A DNA stretch of 64,000 nucleotides from Jeotgalibacillus aurantiacus (GCF_020595125.1 NZ_JACNMS010000001.1:930001-994000), one strand, 5' to 3'. Shown: positions 1-8,047, counted from the stretch's first letter. Numbers and translations: made by a program. Notes: generated by a model from the sequence alone, not told the origin.

Positions 1-804
1 TGCACGCATATCATCCCAGTTCTGGCCTGAGTTATAGTACGTACCTTCATCATACATCTCTTTGATCAGGTTGAATACGTTCAGTCCTTCTTCTCCGTTA
101 AAAACAGCTTCTGTTGCCTGACCTGCACGTCCGTTTTCTTCATTGACGAACAGTCCGCCCTGAGCAGCGACCATTTCTTCAAAGAACCAGCCATAGTTCA
201 GGATCGAGAAGCCTTTTTGTGTATCCGTCGTCAGTGCTTCTGCAGCCTCTTTTAGCTCGCTGTAAGTCATTGGTGCTTTCTCTGGATCAAGTCCTGCTGC
301 TTCAAATGCGTCCTTGTTGTAAATGAGGACTGGTGTTGATGAGTTAAATGGCATTGAATATTGAACGCCGTCTACACTGTAATAGTTTGTGATATTTTCT
401 TCCCAGATTGATGTATCAAAGCCTTCTTCATCAATAAAATCCTGAACCGGCTGGATATGACCGGAGTCGATCATGAATTTTGTACCCACTTCAAATACCT
501 GCATCATCGCTGGAGATTCGTCTGTGCCGGCAACTGTGTTCAGCTTTGTCAGTGCTTCCTCGTACGTTCCCTGGAATACTGGCTCAACCTCATACTCATC
601 CTGAGACGCGTTGAAATCATCCACAAGTGTGTTCAGCGCTGTTTCAAGCTCTCCGCTCATCGCGTGCCAGAATACAACCTCTGTTTTACCTTCTTCTGTA
701 GTGGAAGCCGTTGCATCTGTTGTCTGTACTGATTCTTCTGTTTCACCAGAACATGCTGCCAAAAGAAGTGCCATTGCCGTTGAACCGATCCAAAGCTTTT
801 TCAT
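1..804 (-). CDS. ugpB: Glycerol-3-phosphate-type ABC transporter substrate-binding lipoprotein (UgpB-like), C-terminus cut by window edge
   Basis: Extracellular solute-binding protein of an ABC importer; 268 residues are visible and the C-terminus lies outside the window. The start is an ATG preceded by GGAGGAAACAATCA. The N-terminus is a lipoprotein signal peptide with lipobox LLAAC, giving a lipid-anchored Cys18, followed by a Ser/Thr/Glu-rich linker. The mature part has family 1 solute-binding features such as VVFWHAMSG near residue 45 and the MPFNSSTPVLIYNKD segment. It is last in a leftward operon after two permeases, an ATPase and GlpP. The glpP context makes sn-glycerol-3-phosphate (or its diesters) the most likely ligand; a related sugar cannot be excluded from sequence alone. 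Confidence 0.85.
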   Translation of the reverse strand, partial: MKKLWIGSTAMALLLAACSGETEESVQTTDATASTTEEGKTEVVFWHAMSGELETALNTLVDDFNASQDEYEVEPVFQGTYEEALTKLNTVAGTDESPAMMQVFEVGTKFMIDSGHIQPVQDFIDEEGFDTSIWEENITNYYSVDGVQYSMPFNSSTPVLIYNKDAFEAAGLDPEKAPMTYSELKEAAEALTTDTQKGFSILNYGWFFEEMVAAQGGLFVNEENGRAGQATEAVFNGEEGLNVFNLIKEMYDEGTYYNSGQNWDDMRA

Positions 805-818
805 TGATTGTTTCCTCC

Positions 819-1631
819 TTATTTTAGCGCCCCTTGTGTGAGGCCTTCCTGAAGTCGTTTTTGTCCTGCAAATAAGAGAATTAACGTTGGTAAGATGACC
901 ATGACCACACCCGCCATGACAACGCCCCAGTCACTTGCAATTTCCTGGGTCTGCATCTGCTTCAGACCGATTTGAACGGTCCGGTTTGCTTCATTGTTCG
1001 TCACAAGAAGCGGCCATAAATACATATTCCATGCGGTTAAAAAGCTGTAAATCGCTAAGGTTGTGATCGTCGTTTTTGCAACTGGCAGTACGACGCCTGT
1101 GAAAAAGCGCAGCTTGCTGATTCCGGCGATCTGTGACGCTTCATACAGCTCCTTTGGAATCGTCTTGAACTGCTGTCTGAGTAAAAACGTCCCAAAGGCC
1201 ATCGCAAAAAACGGAATCGTCAGCCCTGCGTAGCTGTTGAGCCAGCCAAGCGACTGTACGGTCTGGAAGTTTGGTACCATTGTTGCTTCCCACGGAATCA
1301 TCATCGTGGAAATAAACAGATAGAAAATCCATTCGCGCCCTTTAAATTCAATAAATACAAACGCAAACGCGGCTAGACTGCATAACACGAGCTGTCCGAC
1401 CATGATCAGCACCGAAACAACGAGACTGTTCCATAAATACGTCAGAAGCGGCACCCGCTCAAAAGCGGAAAAATAATTGGCGAGTGAAAAGCTTTCCGGC
1501 CATAAAGAGCCCTGCAGCACTTCCCCACCCTGCATAAAGCTTATTAAAAAGGCGTAAAGAATCGGGAACACCATCACAAGTCCGGAGACGGTGAGCGCCA
1601 TATAAAGTAAAACCTTTTTTCCCATGCTCAC
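819..1631 (-). CDS. ugpE: ABC transporter permease, UgpE/MalG type
   Basis: Inner permease subunit of the same importer, 270 residues, with about six hydrophobic helices and the EAA loop (ELYEASQIAGIS, near residues 165-176) that docks onto the ATPase. Its start overlaps the end of the upstream permease by 4 bp (ATGA), so the two are translationally coupled, and the lipoprotein gene follows 14 bp later. Family knowledge: UgpE pairs with UgpA in a heterodimeric channel energised by UgpC. The C-terminal GQKRLQEGLTQGALK matches the ending common to MalG-type subunits. Confidence 0.9.
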   Translation of the reverse strand: MSMGKKVLLYMALTVSGLVMVFPILYAFLISFMQGGEVLQGSLWPESFSLANYFSAFERVPLLTYLWNSLVVSVLIMVGQLVLCSLAAFAFVFIEFKGREWIFYLFISTMMIPWEATMVPNFQTVQSLGWLNSYAGLTIPFFAMAFGTFLLRQQFKTIPKELYEASQIAGISKLRFFTGVVLPVAKTTITTLAIYSFLTAWNMYLWPLLVTNNEANRTVQIGLKQMQTQEIASDWGVVMAGVVMVILPTLILLFAGQKRLQEGLTQGALK

Positions 1632-2563
1632 TGATAGTGCACCTTCCTTTCACCGATTTTGAATTGAAGCACCGTGACAACCAGTACCGCCACAAACAAC
1701 AGCACAGCCTGCGCACTTGCAGATCCTACGTTGTAGTTAATAAAAGCGTCTTTGTAAATGGAATACACAATGACATTCGTAGATTCCATCGGACCGCCTT
1801 TTGTTAACAGATCAATCTGTCCAAACGTCTGAAATGCGTTGATCAGCGATACGGTCGTGACGAAAAATAGCGTTGGTGACAGCATCGGCAACGTAATTTT
1901 ACGAAGCTTGTAAGACTCGCTTACCCCCGCAATCCGTGCGCTTTCATATAAGGACTGATCAATATTCTGCAGCCCGCCAAGAAGGATGAGAAACGCAAAG
2001 CCCGTATTCATCCAGATCGTCGCCACAGAAACTGACAGCAATGCGTACTGCGGATCAAGCAGCCACTGCACACCCGGAATATTCAGCGCCGCCAAAATCC
2101 GGTTAAACAAACCGATCGACGGGTTAAATAAAAACATCCAGATCACAGAAGACGCCGCCACACTCATCCCCATCGTCGCTGAAAACATCGTGCGGAACAG
2201 CCCGATCCCGCGCAGCTTCTGATTCGCTAAAATCGCAAGCCCCGTTGCCAGCACAATCCCGGCAGGCACCGTATACAAAACAAACAGCGCCGTCGCCTTC
2301 GCACTCAGCTGAAAACTCGTCGACTGAAACAAATTAATAAAATTCTCCCAGCCCACAAACACCACCGGAATCCCTTGCGAATCCGTTAAAAACAAACTCA
2401 AATACACCGTGCGAACCATCGGATAAAACAGAAACACACCAAACAAAATCAGCGATGGCAGCAAAAACATCATGCCAGTCATCCAGTTGGACCAGGCGCG
2501 CTTACGTTCGAGGTGCCTGTCACCTGTCGATCCAATTGTCGTTTCCTGTCGAATTACAGTCAT
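1628..2563 (-). CDS. ugpA: ABC transporter permease, UgpA/MalF type
   Basis: Second permease subunit, 311 residues. A polar N-terminal tail (about 30 residues, basic) precedes six predicted helices; the coupling-helix motif SLYESARIAGVSE lies near residue 210. It overlaps the upstream ATPase gene by 4 bp and the downstream permease by 4 bp, showing tight operon packing. It should form the membrane channel with the neighbouring UgpE-like subunit. The strong adjacency to GlpP favours glycerol-3-phosphate over other carbohydrates, but the permease itself does not reveal the substrate. Confidence 0.9.
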   Translation of the reverse strand: MTVIRQETTIGSTGDRHLERKRAWSNWMTGMMFLLPSLILFGVFLFYPMVRTVYLSLFLTDSQGIPVVFVGWENFINLFQSTSFQLSAKATALFVLYTVPAGIVLATGLAILANQKLRGIGLFRTMFSATMGMSVAASSVIWMFLFNPSIGLFNRILAALNIPGVQWLLDPQYALLSVSVATIWMNTGFAFLILLGGLQNIDQSLYESARIAGVSESYKLRKITLPMLSPTLFFVTTVSLINAFQTFGQIDLLTKGGPMESTNVIVYSIYKDAFINYNVGSASAQAVLLFVAVLVVTVLQFKIGERKVHYQ

Positions 2564-3675
2564 GATGACACCTTCTTTTCAGCTGACTGTTCAGATGCCT
2601 GACAGTAGATGCGCTCTCCTGTTTCGGTTGAGAAGAGAGCCAGGTGATGATCATCGACTGCGATGCGGATTTGTGCACCCGGCTGAATATTGCTTTGGCC
2701 GTTCCATTTTGCGATCCACTGCGTGTCTTCGCCGAAGTCGAATGTTACAAGCGTTTCGGTGCCAAGCACTTCTACGTTTGCAACCTGGACGAGGAAGCCG
2801 GGCTCGCTGTCTTTGGCGAGTGAAATGTGCTCCGGACGTACGCCAAGCGTCACTTTATCCGTCTGCAGTTTCGCTTTCATCTCAGCTGTGATTGGCGTCA
2901 TCCAGTGTCCATCTGCGACTAACACGGAGTCGGAAATTTCCGCTTCGATTAAGTTCATTGGCGGCGATCCGATAAAGGATGCGACAAAGGTGTTCGCCGG
3001 ATTGTTGTACACATCCAGCGGACGGCCGATCTGCTGCACGTCCCCGCCTGATAAAATCATCATCCGGTCCGCCATCGTCATCGCTTCTGTCTGGTCATGC
3101 GTGACATAAATCATCGTGATGCCGAGCTTTCTTTGAAGCTGGCGGATTTCTGAGCGCATTTTTGCCCTTAATTTCGCATCAAGGTTTGATAGCGGCTCAT
3201 CCATGAGGCAAAGTGGCGCCTGCGTGACAACCGCTCGCGCTAACGCCACACGCTGGCGTTGACCGCCTGAGAGCTCTTTTGGCTTCCGCTTCATGTAATC
3301 GGTGAGTCCAAGCATCGTGCAAACCTCTTCACAGCGCGCTTTTTGCTCTTTTTTAGAGATTTTTTTCACGTGAAGTCCGAATGTGATATTCTGCTCCACT
3401 GTTAAATGCGGATAGAGGGCGTAATTCTGAAACACCATCGACAGGTCGCGCTCACTTGGCGAAAGGGCATTAGCGCGCTTGCCATCTAAAGCAAGCTCTC
3501 CTGATGTAATGGATTCAAGCCCTGCGATCATCCGCAGCATCGTACTTTTACCACAGCCCGATGGCCCGACAAGAACGAAGAATTCGCCCGGCTCAATCGT
3601 GACATCAATCGCTTTTAACACGTCATGCTTTCCGTCATAGGATTTTGTTAATCCTTTCAGCTCAACCTTTCTCAT
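2560..3675 (-). CDS. ugpC: ABC transporter ATP-binding protein UgpC/MsmX type
   Basis: ATPase subunit, 371 residues, of the carbohydrate-uptake CUT1 class. Walker A GPSGCGKST is at residues 37-45, signature LSGGQ at 135-139 and Walker B LMDEP near 157-161; a C-terminal TOBE-type regulatory domain (about 240-360) follows, with the family segment GVRPEHI. The start chosen is ATG AGA AAG preceded by GGAGGTGGTTCG; a further upstream in-frame ATG would add nine residues (MEAVDGGGS) but has no matching ribosome-binding site. It overlaps the glpP stop by ATGA. Proteins of this type can energise several sugar importers, so partners outside this operon are possible. Confidence 0.93.
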   Translation of the reverse strand: MRKVELKGLTKSYDGKHDVLKAIDVTIEPGEFFVLVGPSGCGKSTMLRMIAGLESITSGELALDGKRANALSPSERDLSMVFQNYALYPHLTVEQNITFGLHVKKISKKEQKARCEEVCTMLGLTDYMKRKPKELSGGQRQRVALARAVVTQAPLCLMDEPLSNLDAKLRAKMRSEIRQLQRKLGITMIYVTHDQTEAMTMADRMMILSGGDVQQIGRPLDVYNNPANTFVASFIGSPPMNLIEAEISDSVLVADGHWMTPITAEMKAKLQTDKVTLGVRPEHISLAKDSEPGFLVQVANVEVLGTETLVTFDFGEDTQWIAKWNGQSNIQPGAQIRIAVDDHHLALFSTETGERIYCQASEQSAEKKVSS

Positions 3676-4247
3676 CGAACCACCTCCGTCAACGGCTTCC
3701 ACAAGTGCGTGCGGCCGGTTGATACAGCCGTCGCGCCTCTTTCCACCGCTCTGATCATCTGCTTTCGGTTTTGAATCAGTCCGCCTGTAATAATCGGAAT
3801 ATCCGTTTTCTTCTTCACGTGCTCAATCATGTGCGGCACCACACCCGGCATCAGTTCAAGAAAATCCGGGCGGATATTCTCCGCACTCTCAAGCCCATAT
3901 TTCAAGGCATCTGAATCAATCAAAAACAGACGCTGAATCGCAATTAATCCTTCTTTTTGTGCTGCTGCGACGAGAGAGGACTTCGTGGTCACAATCCCCG
4001 TCGGCTTCACATGCCGCGCAATAAATTTCAAGCCTTCGCGGTCGTAGCTGATGCCCGGAATTTTCTCAATATGTAAAAACACATCCCGGTCATGCTCCTT
4101 TAAAAAATCAACATACCGTTTAATCACTGTGACATTTCCTAACAGTAAAAAGGCTGACTTAATATCCGTTTCGATAAAGGCTTCAAGCTGCTTCGGTTCC
4201 TTGATCGATGCGATCACCTGAGATTCTTTCACTCTTTCTAAAAACAT
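3672..4247 (-). CDS. glpP: Glycerol-3-phosphate-responsive antiterminator GlpP
   Basis: RNA-binding antiterminator of 191 residues, TIM-barrel GlpP family. Recognisable family segments are SAFLLLGNV, VFLHIEKIPGI, VTTKSSL, QRLFLIDSDAL and the C-terminal TGGLIQNRKQM. Known role in bacilli: with glycerol-3-phosphate bound it acts on leader transcripts of glp genes so that the polymerase passes an intrinsic terminator. The ATG at 4247 is chosen because GGAGTGGGCAAGT precedes it; an upstream extension lacks a site. Here glpP is the first gene of the operon and sits directly after a terminator-bearing leader, so it probably controls its own transcription and that of ugpCAEB. Confidence 0.9.
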   Translation of the reverse strand: MFLERVKESQVIASIKEPKQLEAFIETDIKSAFLLLGNVTVIKRYVDFLKEHDRDVFLHIEKIPGISYDREGLKFIARHVKPTGIVTTKSSLVAAAQKEGLIAIQRLFLIDSDALKYGLESAENIRPDFLELMPGVVPHMIEHVKKKTDIPIITGGLIQNRKQMIRAVERGATAVSTGRTHLWKPLTEVVR

Positions 4248-4278
4248 ACTTGCCCACTCCTTTTCCCCGGCATTTGAG

Positions 4279-4337
4279 CATAAAAAAATCCATAAAAACA
4301 TAAAGAGGCCGATGTCGTCTGTCTCTCGTTTTTATGG
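4279..4337 (-). promoter_or_regulatory. Candidate GlpP-controlled terminator/antiterminator leader
   Basis: On the minus strand, ten bases CCATAAAAAC (4337-4328) pair perfectly with GTTTTTATGG (4299-4290), enclosing a 28-nt loop with GAGAGACAG and CCTCTTT that could pair further. The right arm is followed at once by A and seven T residues (4288-4282), so this is an intrinsic terminator placed about 32 nt before the glpP start. Terminator leaders in front of glp genes are the known target type of GlpP; that GlpP acts here is inference from position. Confidence 0.65.
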
Positions 4338-4465
4338 TTCTCCTAAGTCATACCGGACTGCTATTCACTTGTCGTTCACACCACTTACTTTAAACGAGGA
4401 ATATTAAGAGAATATGAAGAAGCTGTATGAGATTTGAAAATGTTGTGTTAAGGGAGTAGGCGGCC

Positions 4466-4590
4466 GGCGTGGATTTGACCACTCTTCGTGCGGATTTGAC
4501 TACTCTTTTGGTTATTTGACTACTTTTTATGGGGATTAGACCACTTTTTGAGGTTATTTAACCACTCTTCTCGGTTATTCAACCACTCTC
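4466..4590. repeat. 21-bp-period intergenic array, core TTTGACCACTCTT
   Basis: Six degenerate units. The GAC/AAC triplet of the core falls at 4477, 4498, 4518, 4539, 4560 and 4581, so spacings are 21, 20, 21, 21 and 21. Between cores the sequence is nearly unconstrained. A GC-rich palindrome (CCCGG...CCGGG, 4600-4615) follows. No credible gene is present between glpP and the peroxiredoxin gene; the reading frames that cross it are by-products of the 21-nt (seven-codon) period. Confidence 0.85.
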
Positions 4591-4680
4591 TGAAAAAATC
4601 CCGGCGCAGACCGGGGGCTCTTAGTGCTTTTAGGTACATAAGAGCACTTGGCTGGACGCTTCGCTTGTGCAGGGATGTGA

Positions 4681-4785
4681 GACTTGGTCACATTGGTGGG
4701 ATGTTTGGACACTTTGCGCGTGTACTTGGTCACTTTTGGCCCCAGCTTGGTCACTTTCGGCCCCAGCCTGGTCACTTCGCACCAA
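4681..4785. repeat. 21-bp-period intergenic array, core CTTGGTCACTTT
   Basis: Five units with the GG of the core at 4686, 4707, 4728, 4749 and 4770: four spacings of exactly 21 bp. The last three units also share the inter-core text GGCCCCAG. The array lies about 75 bp before the peroxiredoxin start and uses a different core word from the array 100 bp to its left. Confidence 0.88.
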
Positions 4786-4861
4786 AACACCTCCATCCGT
4801 TTACTCATCCAGTAAAAGGGTATTCACTCATTATGCTGACAAATTTAGGAGGCGTTACACG

Positions 4862-5356
4862 ATGAAAACTTTTAAGCTGGGCGAAAAAGCCCCGAATTTT
4901 GAACTGACATCGACAACTGGAGAAACATACTCTTTGGAAAACGAAAGAAACGGCTGGCAGCTGATCGTCTTTTTCAGAGGCTCATGGTGCCCGGTCTGTC
5001 AGAAAGATCTGAAGGAGTATTCCGACCATCTTTCGAAATTCACGGAAAACAACGTAAATGTCGTTGCCATTTCCACAGACACGAACGAAAACCTATCAAC
5101 ATTCAAACAGGAATATGAACTGAAATTCCCGGTGCTCTCTGACGAAAAACATGAAGTATTTGATGCGTACGGCGTGTTTTATCACGGAGAAGATGCACCC
5201 TATGAGGACCACGGCGAGCATGGCGAGCCGGGCTACTTCATTTTAGACGAAGAAGGACGCGTCCTGTTCCAGCACCGCCAAAGCGGACCATTCGGCCGCC
5301 CCGACGCCGAATCCCTGCGTAAAACAATCCGTTACATTCAAAAGAACCTGAAATAA
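4862..5356 (+). CDS. Peroxiredoxin-like AhpC/TSA family protein
   Basis: Thiol peroxidase-fold protein of 164 residues, probably cytoplasmic and reducing hydroperoxides. The start ATG follows TTAGGAGGCGTTACACG, an excellent site, and the sequence begins KLGEKAPNFELTS as AhpC/TSA proteins do. The redox motif is SWCPVC with Cys43 and Cys46; the CxxC spacing is thioredoxin-like and also seen in BCP-like members, whereas typical peroxiredoxins have a single peroxidatic Cys. A histidine/acid-rich insert (DHGEHGEPG) precedes the last beta strand. It stands alone between intergenic arrays and a terminator, reading against the replication direction. The physiological reductant cannot be named. Confidence 0.8.
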   Translation: MKTFKLGEKAPNFELTSTTGETYSLENERNGWQLIVFFRGSWCPVCQKDLKEYSDHLSKFTENNVNVVAISTDTNENLSTFKQEYELKFPVLSDEKHEVFDAYGVFYHGEDAPYEDHGEHGEPGYFILDEEGRVLFQHRQSGPFGRPDAESLRKTIRYIQKNLK

Positions 5357-5380
5357 TCGTTTGAATTAAACACAATAATG

Positions 5381-5420
5381 AAAAGGGATGTCCAGCCTCA
5401 TTAGCGGACATCCCTTTATT
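5381..5420 (+). terminator. Intrinsic terminator after the peroxiredoxin gene
   Basis: Perfect 12-bp stem AAAGGGATGTCC (5382-5393) with GGACATCCCTTT (5406-5417), 12-nt loop, ending in T-rich sequence; it lies 25 nt past the stop codon. Confidence 0.85.
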
Positions 5421-5501
5421 ATGACTAGAATTCTCTGTTCATAAAGCTTTTGACTTTAGTCTTATTCTTTTTAATATCGTTTCAGTTGAGATCAACCCAA
5501 A

Positions 5502-5614
5502 GGGCCGGACTCATCCGCAGACTCCTGTGGCGGAAAGGGTCAGGTGAAACCGACTGTGCGAAGCGCAGGCGGGTTCACCGCCCGGCCACGGAAAGCGAAG
5601 GATGAGTCCGGCCC
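5502..5614. repeat. Long GC-rich inverted-repeat element (family A), copy 1
   Basis: 113-bp imperfect hairpin. Terminal arms GGGCCGGACTCATCC (5502-5516) and GGATGAGTCCGGCCC (5600-5614) are perfectly complementary. The interior carries words shared with two other elements in this window (near 44.85-44.99 and 60.50-60.62 kb), such as GACTCCTG, TTCACCG and GGAAAGCGAAGG, here in the opposite orientation. No coding capacity. Similar elements are scattered in Bacillaceae genomes to my recollection, without a function I can name. Confidence 0.75.
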
Positions 5615-5828
5615 GGTTTTATACAACCATCCACATCCAAAACCCAAAACAACAAATTAATCCACATGTGGACAACAAATTAGTCTAATTTTTCGCTAAT
5701 TTCGCACCGGTTTTGTCGAGCGATCGCTCGGAAAACGTTGATATAAGCGCTTTCTTGTCCATGCTGGAAGGATTTTGATGAACAGAAAATGAATGGAGCC
5801 TCACAGTTATTCACTCATTATGAACAGG

Positions 5829-5871
5829 TTATCCCCAAAAGTTATACACATATCCACAATTTCTATCCACA
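5829..5871 (+). promoter_or_regulatory. DnaA-box-like cluster far from oriC
   Basis: Four nonamers in one orientation within 43 bp: TTATCCCCA (5829), TTATACACA (5842), ATATCCACA (5850) and CTATCCACA (5863), each one to two changes from TTATCCACA. More partial matches flank it: a TCCACATGTGGA palindrome near 5661-5672, TTCTCCACA (5891) and TTATCCACT (5953). The rest of the gap between the peroxiredoxin and the CxxH/CxxC genes holds only the family A element and AT-rich sequence. Confidence 0.6.
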
Positions 5872-5883
5872 TTTCGTATGGGA

Positions 5884-6048
5884 TCATGTGTTCTCCACAA
5901 TATATATGGCTCGTTCTTTGCAATATTCACAGATTGTGGACAAGTCGTCCTGGTTATCCACTGTCTTTAAATCCGGGTAGCTTTCCTGTTCATCCACAAA
6001 AACATCAAGGGCAAGCTCGACGTGTTCCTGGCAGCAATAGATCTTCAT
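5884..6048 (-). CDS. CxxH/CxxC small protein (BA_5709-like family)
   Basis: 54-residue protein with YCCQEH near the N-terminus and CEYC near residue 43, the paired Cys/His motifs of the small CxxH/CxxC family found beside htrA and rlmH in Bacillales; it could bind a metal ion, but the function is unknown. The ATG at 6048 is chosen because family members begin MKIYC and GGCGGTG lies upstream; an in-frame extension upstream crosses the htrA terminator and is not credible. The usual next gene, rlmH, is absent from the flanking sequence. Confidence 0.82.
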   Translation of the reverse strand: MKIYCCQEHVELALDVFVDEQESYPDLKTVDNQDDLSTICEYCKERAIYIVENT

Positions 6049-6120
6049 TTTTTCACCGCCTTCTTCAAATTTCCGATTTCTCATTTTAGCATAAAAAAAT
6101 GAAGCGCATGTTAAAAGCAC

Positions 6121-6159
6121 AAAAAAAGAGGCAGGAACGGTGGAGGCGTTCCTGCCTTG
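6121..6159 (-). terminator. Intrinsic terminator after htrA
   Basis: Stem AGGCAGGAACG (6129-6139) with CGTTCCTGCCT (6147-6157), 7-nt loop, followed on the minus strand by CTTTTTTT. It separates htrA from the small CxxH/CxxC gene, which therefore needs its own promoter or read-through. Confidence 0.88.
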
Positions 6160-6235
6160 AGACAAAATAGGCTTAAAAAATAGTAGAGTTGGACCTTTCA
6201 CTTTCTATGGTCTTGCATCTATATGAACTCACCTT

Positions 6236-7453
6236 TTACAGATCTGCATCATCTGTGAGGGTGAGAGTAACCTCTTGCATTTCACCATCGCGGTATACTT
6301 TAACCTGCATTTCATCGCCGACTTCTTTTTCAGTGTAAAGATGCTTACGAAGCTCGACGCTGTTGTTGATTTTCTTGCCATCCATTTCAACGATGACATC
6401 AAGATCTTCAAGTCCCGCTTCAGCAGCAGCTGAATTTGGTACAACACGCTGAATCACAACACCTGATTTTACTTCCTCAGGTAGATTCAGTTCACTTTGT
6501 CTTTGTGCAGCTGGTACATTTGCCAGGTCAAACAGTGTGATTCCCATTGTTGGACGAAGCACTTCACCTTGTGTTTCAAGGTCTTCGATGATTGGTGCTG
6601 CCATATCGATTGGAATGGCAAGACCGATACCTTCTACGGCTGACTGGGCAATTTTCATTGAGTTAATGCCGACCAGCTGGCCTTGAATATTGACGAGTGC
6701 GCCACCGCTGTTACCTGGGTTGATCGCAGCATCCGTCTGGATAACCTCTGCCTGCCAGTCAACGGCGCCGTCCTGATTAATGTCAACCGGAATTGTCCGT
6801 TCAACACCGGATACAACACCTGTTGTGACTGAGCCTGAGAACTGAAGACCTAATGGATTTCCGATTGCAATAACCGGTTCACCCGGCTTCAGTGCCTGTG
6901 AATCCCCGAATTCAGCAACGGTTTCGACGTTTTCATTGCTGATCTGGAGTACAGCAAGGTCTGTCCACTGGTCTCCCCCGAGCACCTGCGCTTCCTCTTT
7001 TGTGCCATCAGCGAGCGTGACTTCTACCTGATCGCTGCCTTCAATGACGTGATAGTTCGTCACGATGTACGCAGCGTCTCCTTCAGATTTATAAATGACA
7101 CCTGAACCGGTACCGGCTTCTGTTGCTTCACCGGATTGTCCGCCAAAGAGGCTTTGACCGGACTGCAGGTTGGTTACACCTACGACTGCTCCGCCAGCTT
7201 TTTCAACGGCTGCGGTCACGTCTGATGAGACATCATAGGAGACATTTTGCGTTTGTGCACTTTGTGTGCCGTCTCCTGAAGATGTATTATTGACAGCCGG
7301 TGAGCCGCCATTCCCCATCATTGGCATTAACAGTGTCACTAAAAGCGCTCCGATGATAAGTCCGGACAGACTGGATAAAAAATATCCTGCCTTACTTCCG
7401 CTTTTCTTACGGGATATGCTTTCTCGGGTTTCCTGATCATCATAGTATCCCAT
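6236..7453 (-). CDS. htrA: HtrA/DegP-type membrane-anchored serine protease with PDZ domain
   Basis: 405-residue surface quality-control protease. A basic cytoplasmic N-terminus and one membrane helix (about 24-46) are followed by an Asn/Ser/Gln linker, a trypsin-like domain with triad His135 (TNYHVIEG), Asp165 (WTDLAVL) and Ser249 (GNSGGALV), and one PDZ domain (about 305-395). The start MGYYDD is chosen because AAAGGA lies nine bases upstream; two earlier in-frame ATGs have no spacing for it. In B. subtilis the equivalent gene (yyxA) directly follows yycJ in the wal operon; here more than 4 kb of other genes and repeats separate them. A strong terminator follows. Confidence 0.93.
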   Translation of the reverse strand: MGYYDDQETRESISRKKSGSKAGYFLSSLSGLIIGALLVTLLMPMMGNGGSPAVNNTSSGDGTQSAQTQNVSYDVSSDVTAAVEKAGGAVVGVTNLQSGQSLFGGQSGEATEAGTGSGVIYKSEGDAAYIVTNYHVIEGSDQVEVTLADGTKEEAQVLGGDQWTDLAVLQISNENVETVAEFGDSQALKPGEPVIAIGNPLGLQFSGSVTTGVVSGVERTIPVDINQDGAVDWQAEVIQTDAAINPGNSGGALVNIQGQLVGINSMKIAQSAVEGIGLAIPIDMAAPIIEDLETQGEVLRPTMGITLFDLANVPAAQRQSELNLPEEVKSGVVIQRVVPNSAAAEAGLEDLDVIVEMDGKKINNSVELRKHLYTEKEVGDEMQVKVYRDGEMQEVTLTLTDDADL

Positions 7454-7594
7454 GTATGTCATTCCTTTCATCGTTATTTTGTTTTCTATGGTTCACAGTA
7501 TAAGAGGTGAAAATGAAAATTAGATGAAAAACGGCTAAATTTTTTAAGAAAATGCTCTATACTTTAAAAAAACTGTTATGTTGGGGGAATGATG

Positions 7595-8047
7595 ATGTTG
7601 AAACGAACGACAGATGTGGATGTAATCGCATCTTTAAATAAACCGGTACATGATTTGCATGTTAAGCTGCACCCGGATTTATTCGTGCCTTATTCATTTG
7701 AGGCGATGCGGGATGCATTTTTAAAAATTCTAGAGCATGGGGAGCATGAGATGTATGTGCTGGATGAGGATGCGGGTTTTGTGTGGTTTGAAATCCGCCG
7801 GAGAGAAGCCAACGCATTTAAAAAAGAGGTGTCCTATGTTTATGTGCACCAGATCAGTGTCTCACCTGCTTATCAGAAAAAAGGTTACGGCGCACTTTTA
7901 ATGGGAAAAGTAGAAGAGGCTGCAAGAGAGCGTGGTATTAATAGAGTTCAGCTCGATTACTGGAGCTCAAATACGGATGCAGCCGCCTTTTACCGCCATC
8001 AGGGCTTTGACGTGCTGCGTGAGGTGGTGGAAAAGCGGCTGGATTGA
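7595..8047 (+). CDS. GNAT-family N-acetyltransferase
   Basis: About 150 residues with the GNAT fold: acetyl-CoA site motif QKKGYGALLM (near residue 95, form Q/RxxGxG/A) preceded by the beta4 strand YVHQISVSPAYQ, and a C-terminal segment DYWSSNTDAAAFYRHQGF typical of small-molecule or amino-acid acetyltransferases. Three consecutive ATG codons at 7589, 7592 and 7595 follow TTGGGGG; the third gives the best spacing (7 nt) and is used here. It is 15 bp upstream of the glutaminase gene and probably co-transcribed with it, diverging from htrA. The acceptor substrate is unknown. Confidence 0.85.
   Translation: MLKRTTDVDVIASLNKPVHDLHVKLHPDLFVPYSFEAMRDAFLKILEHGEHEMYVLDEDAGFVWFEIRRREANAFKKEVSYVYVHQISVSPAYQKKGYGALLMGKVEEAARERGINRVQLDYWSSNTDAAAFYRHQGFDVLREVVEKRLD

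Noticed and set aside
3361-3380. TTTTTCACGTGAAGTC as a second parS in ugpC
   Set aside because: Four of sixteen positions differ from the consensus, three of them in one half-site.
4600-4615. GC-rich hairpin after the first array as a gene terminator
   Set aside because: No gene ends nearby on either strand, so it is described as an array boundary instead.
4548-4865. Small proteins with heptad repeats (GHF/VTK repeats) across 4.5-4.9 kb
   Set aside because: The repetition comes from the 21-nt period of the intergenic array; both strands are open, no ribosome-binding site fits, and the same pattern recurs in other gaps with unrelated words.
5381-5620. CRISPR array
   Set aside because: The repeats in this window are degenerate with variable cores and 21-bp steps or are long palindromes; there are no identical 24-40 bp repeats with unique spacers and no cas genes.
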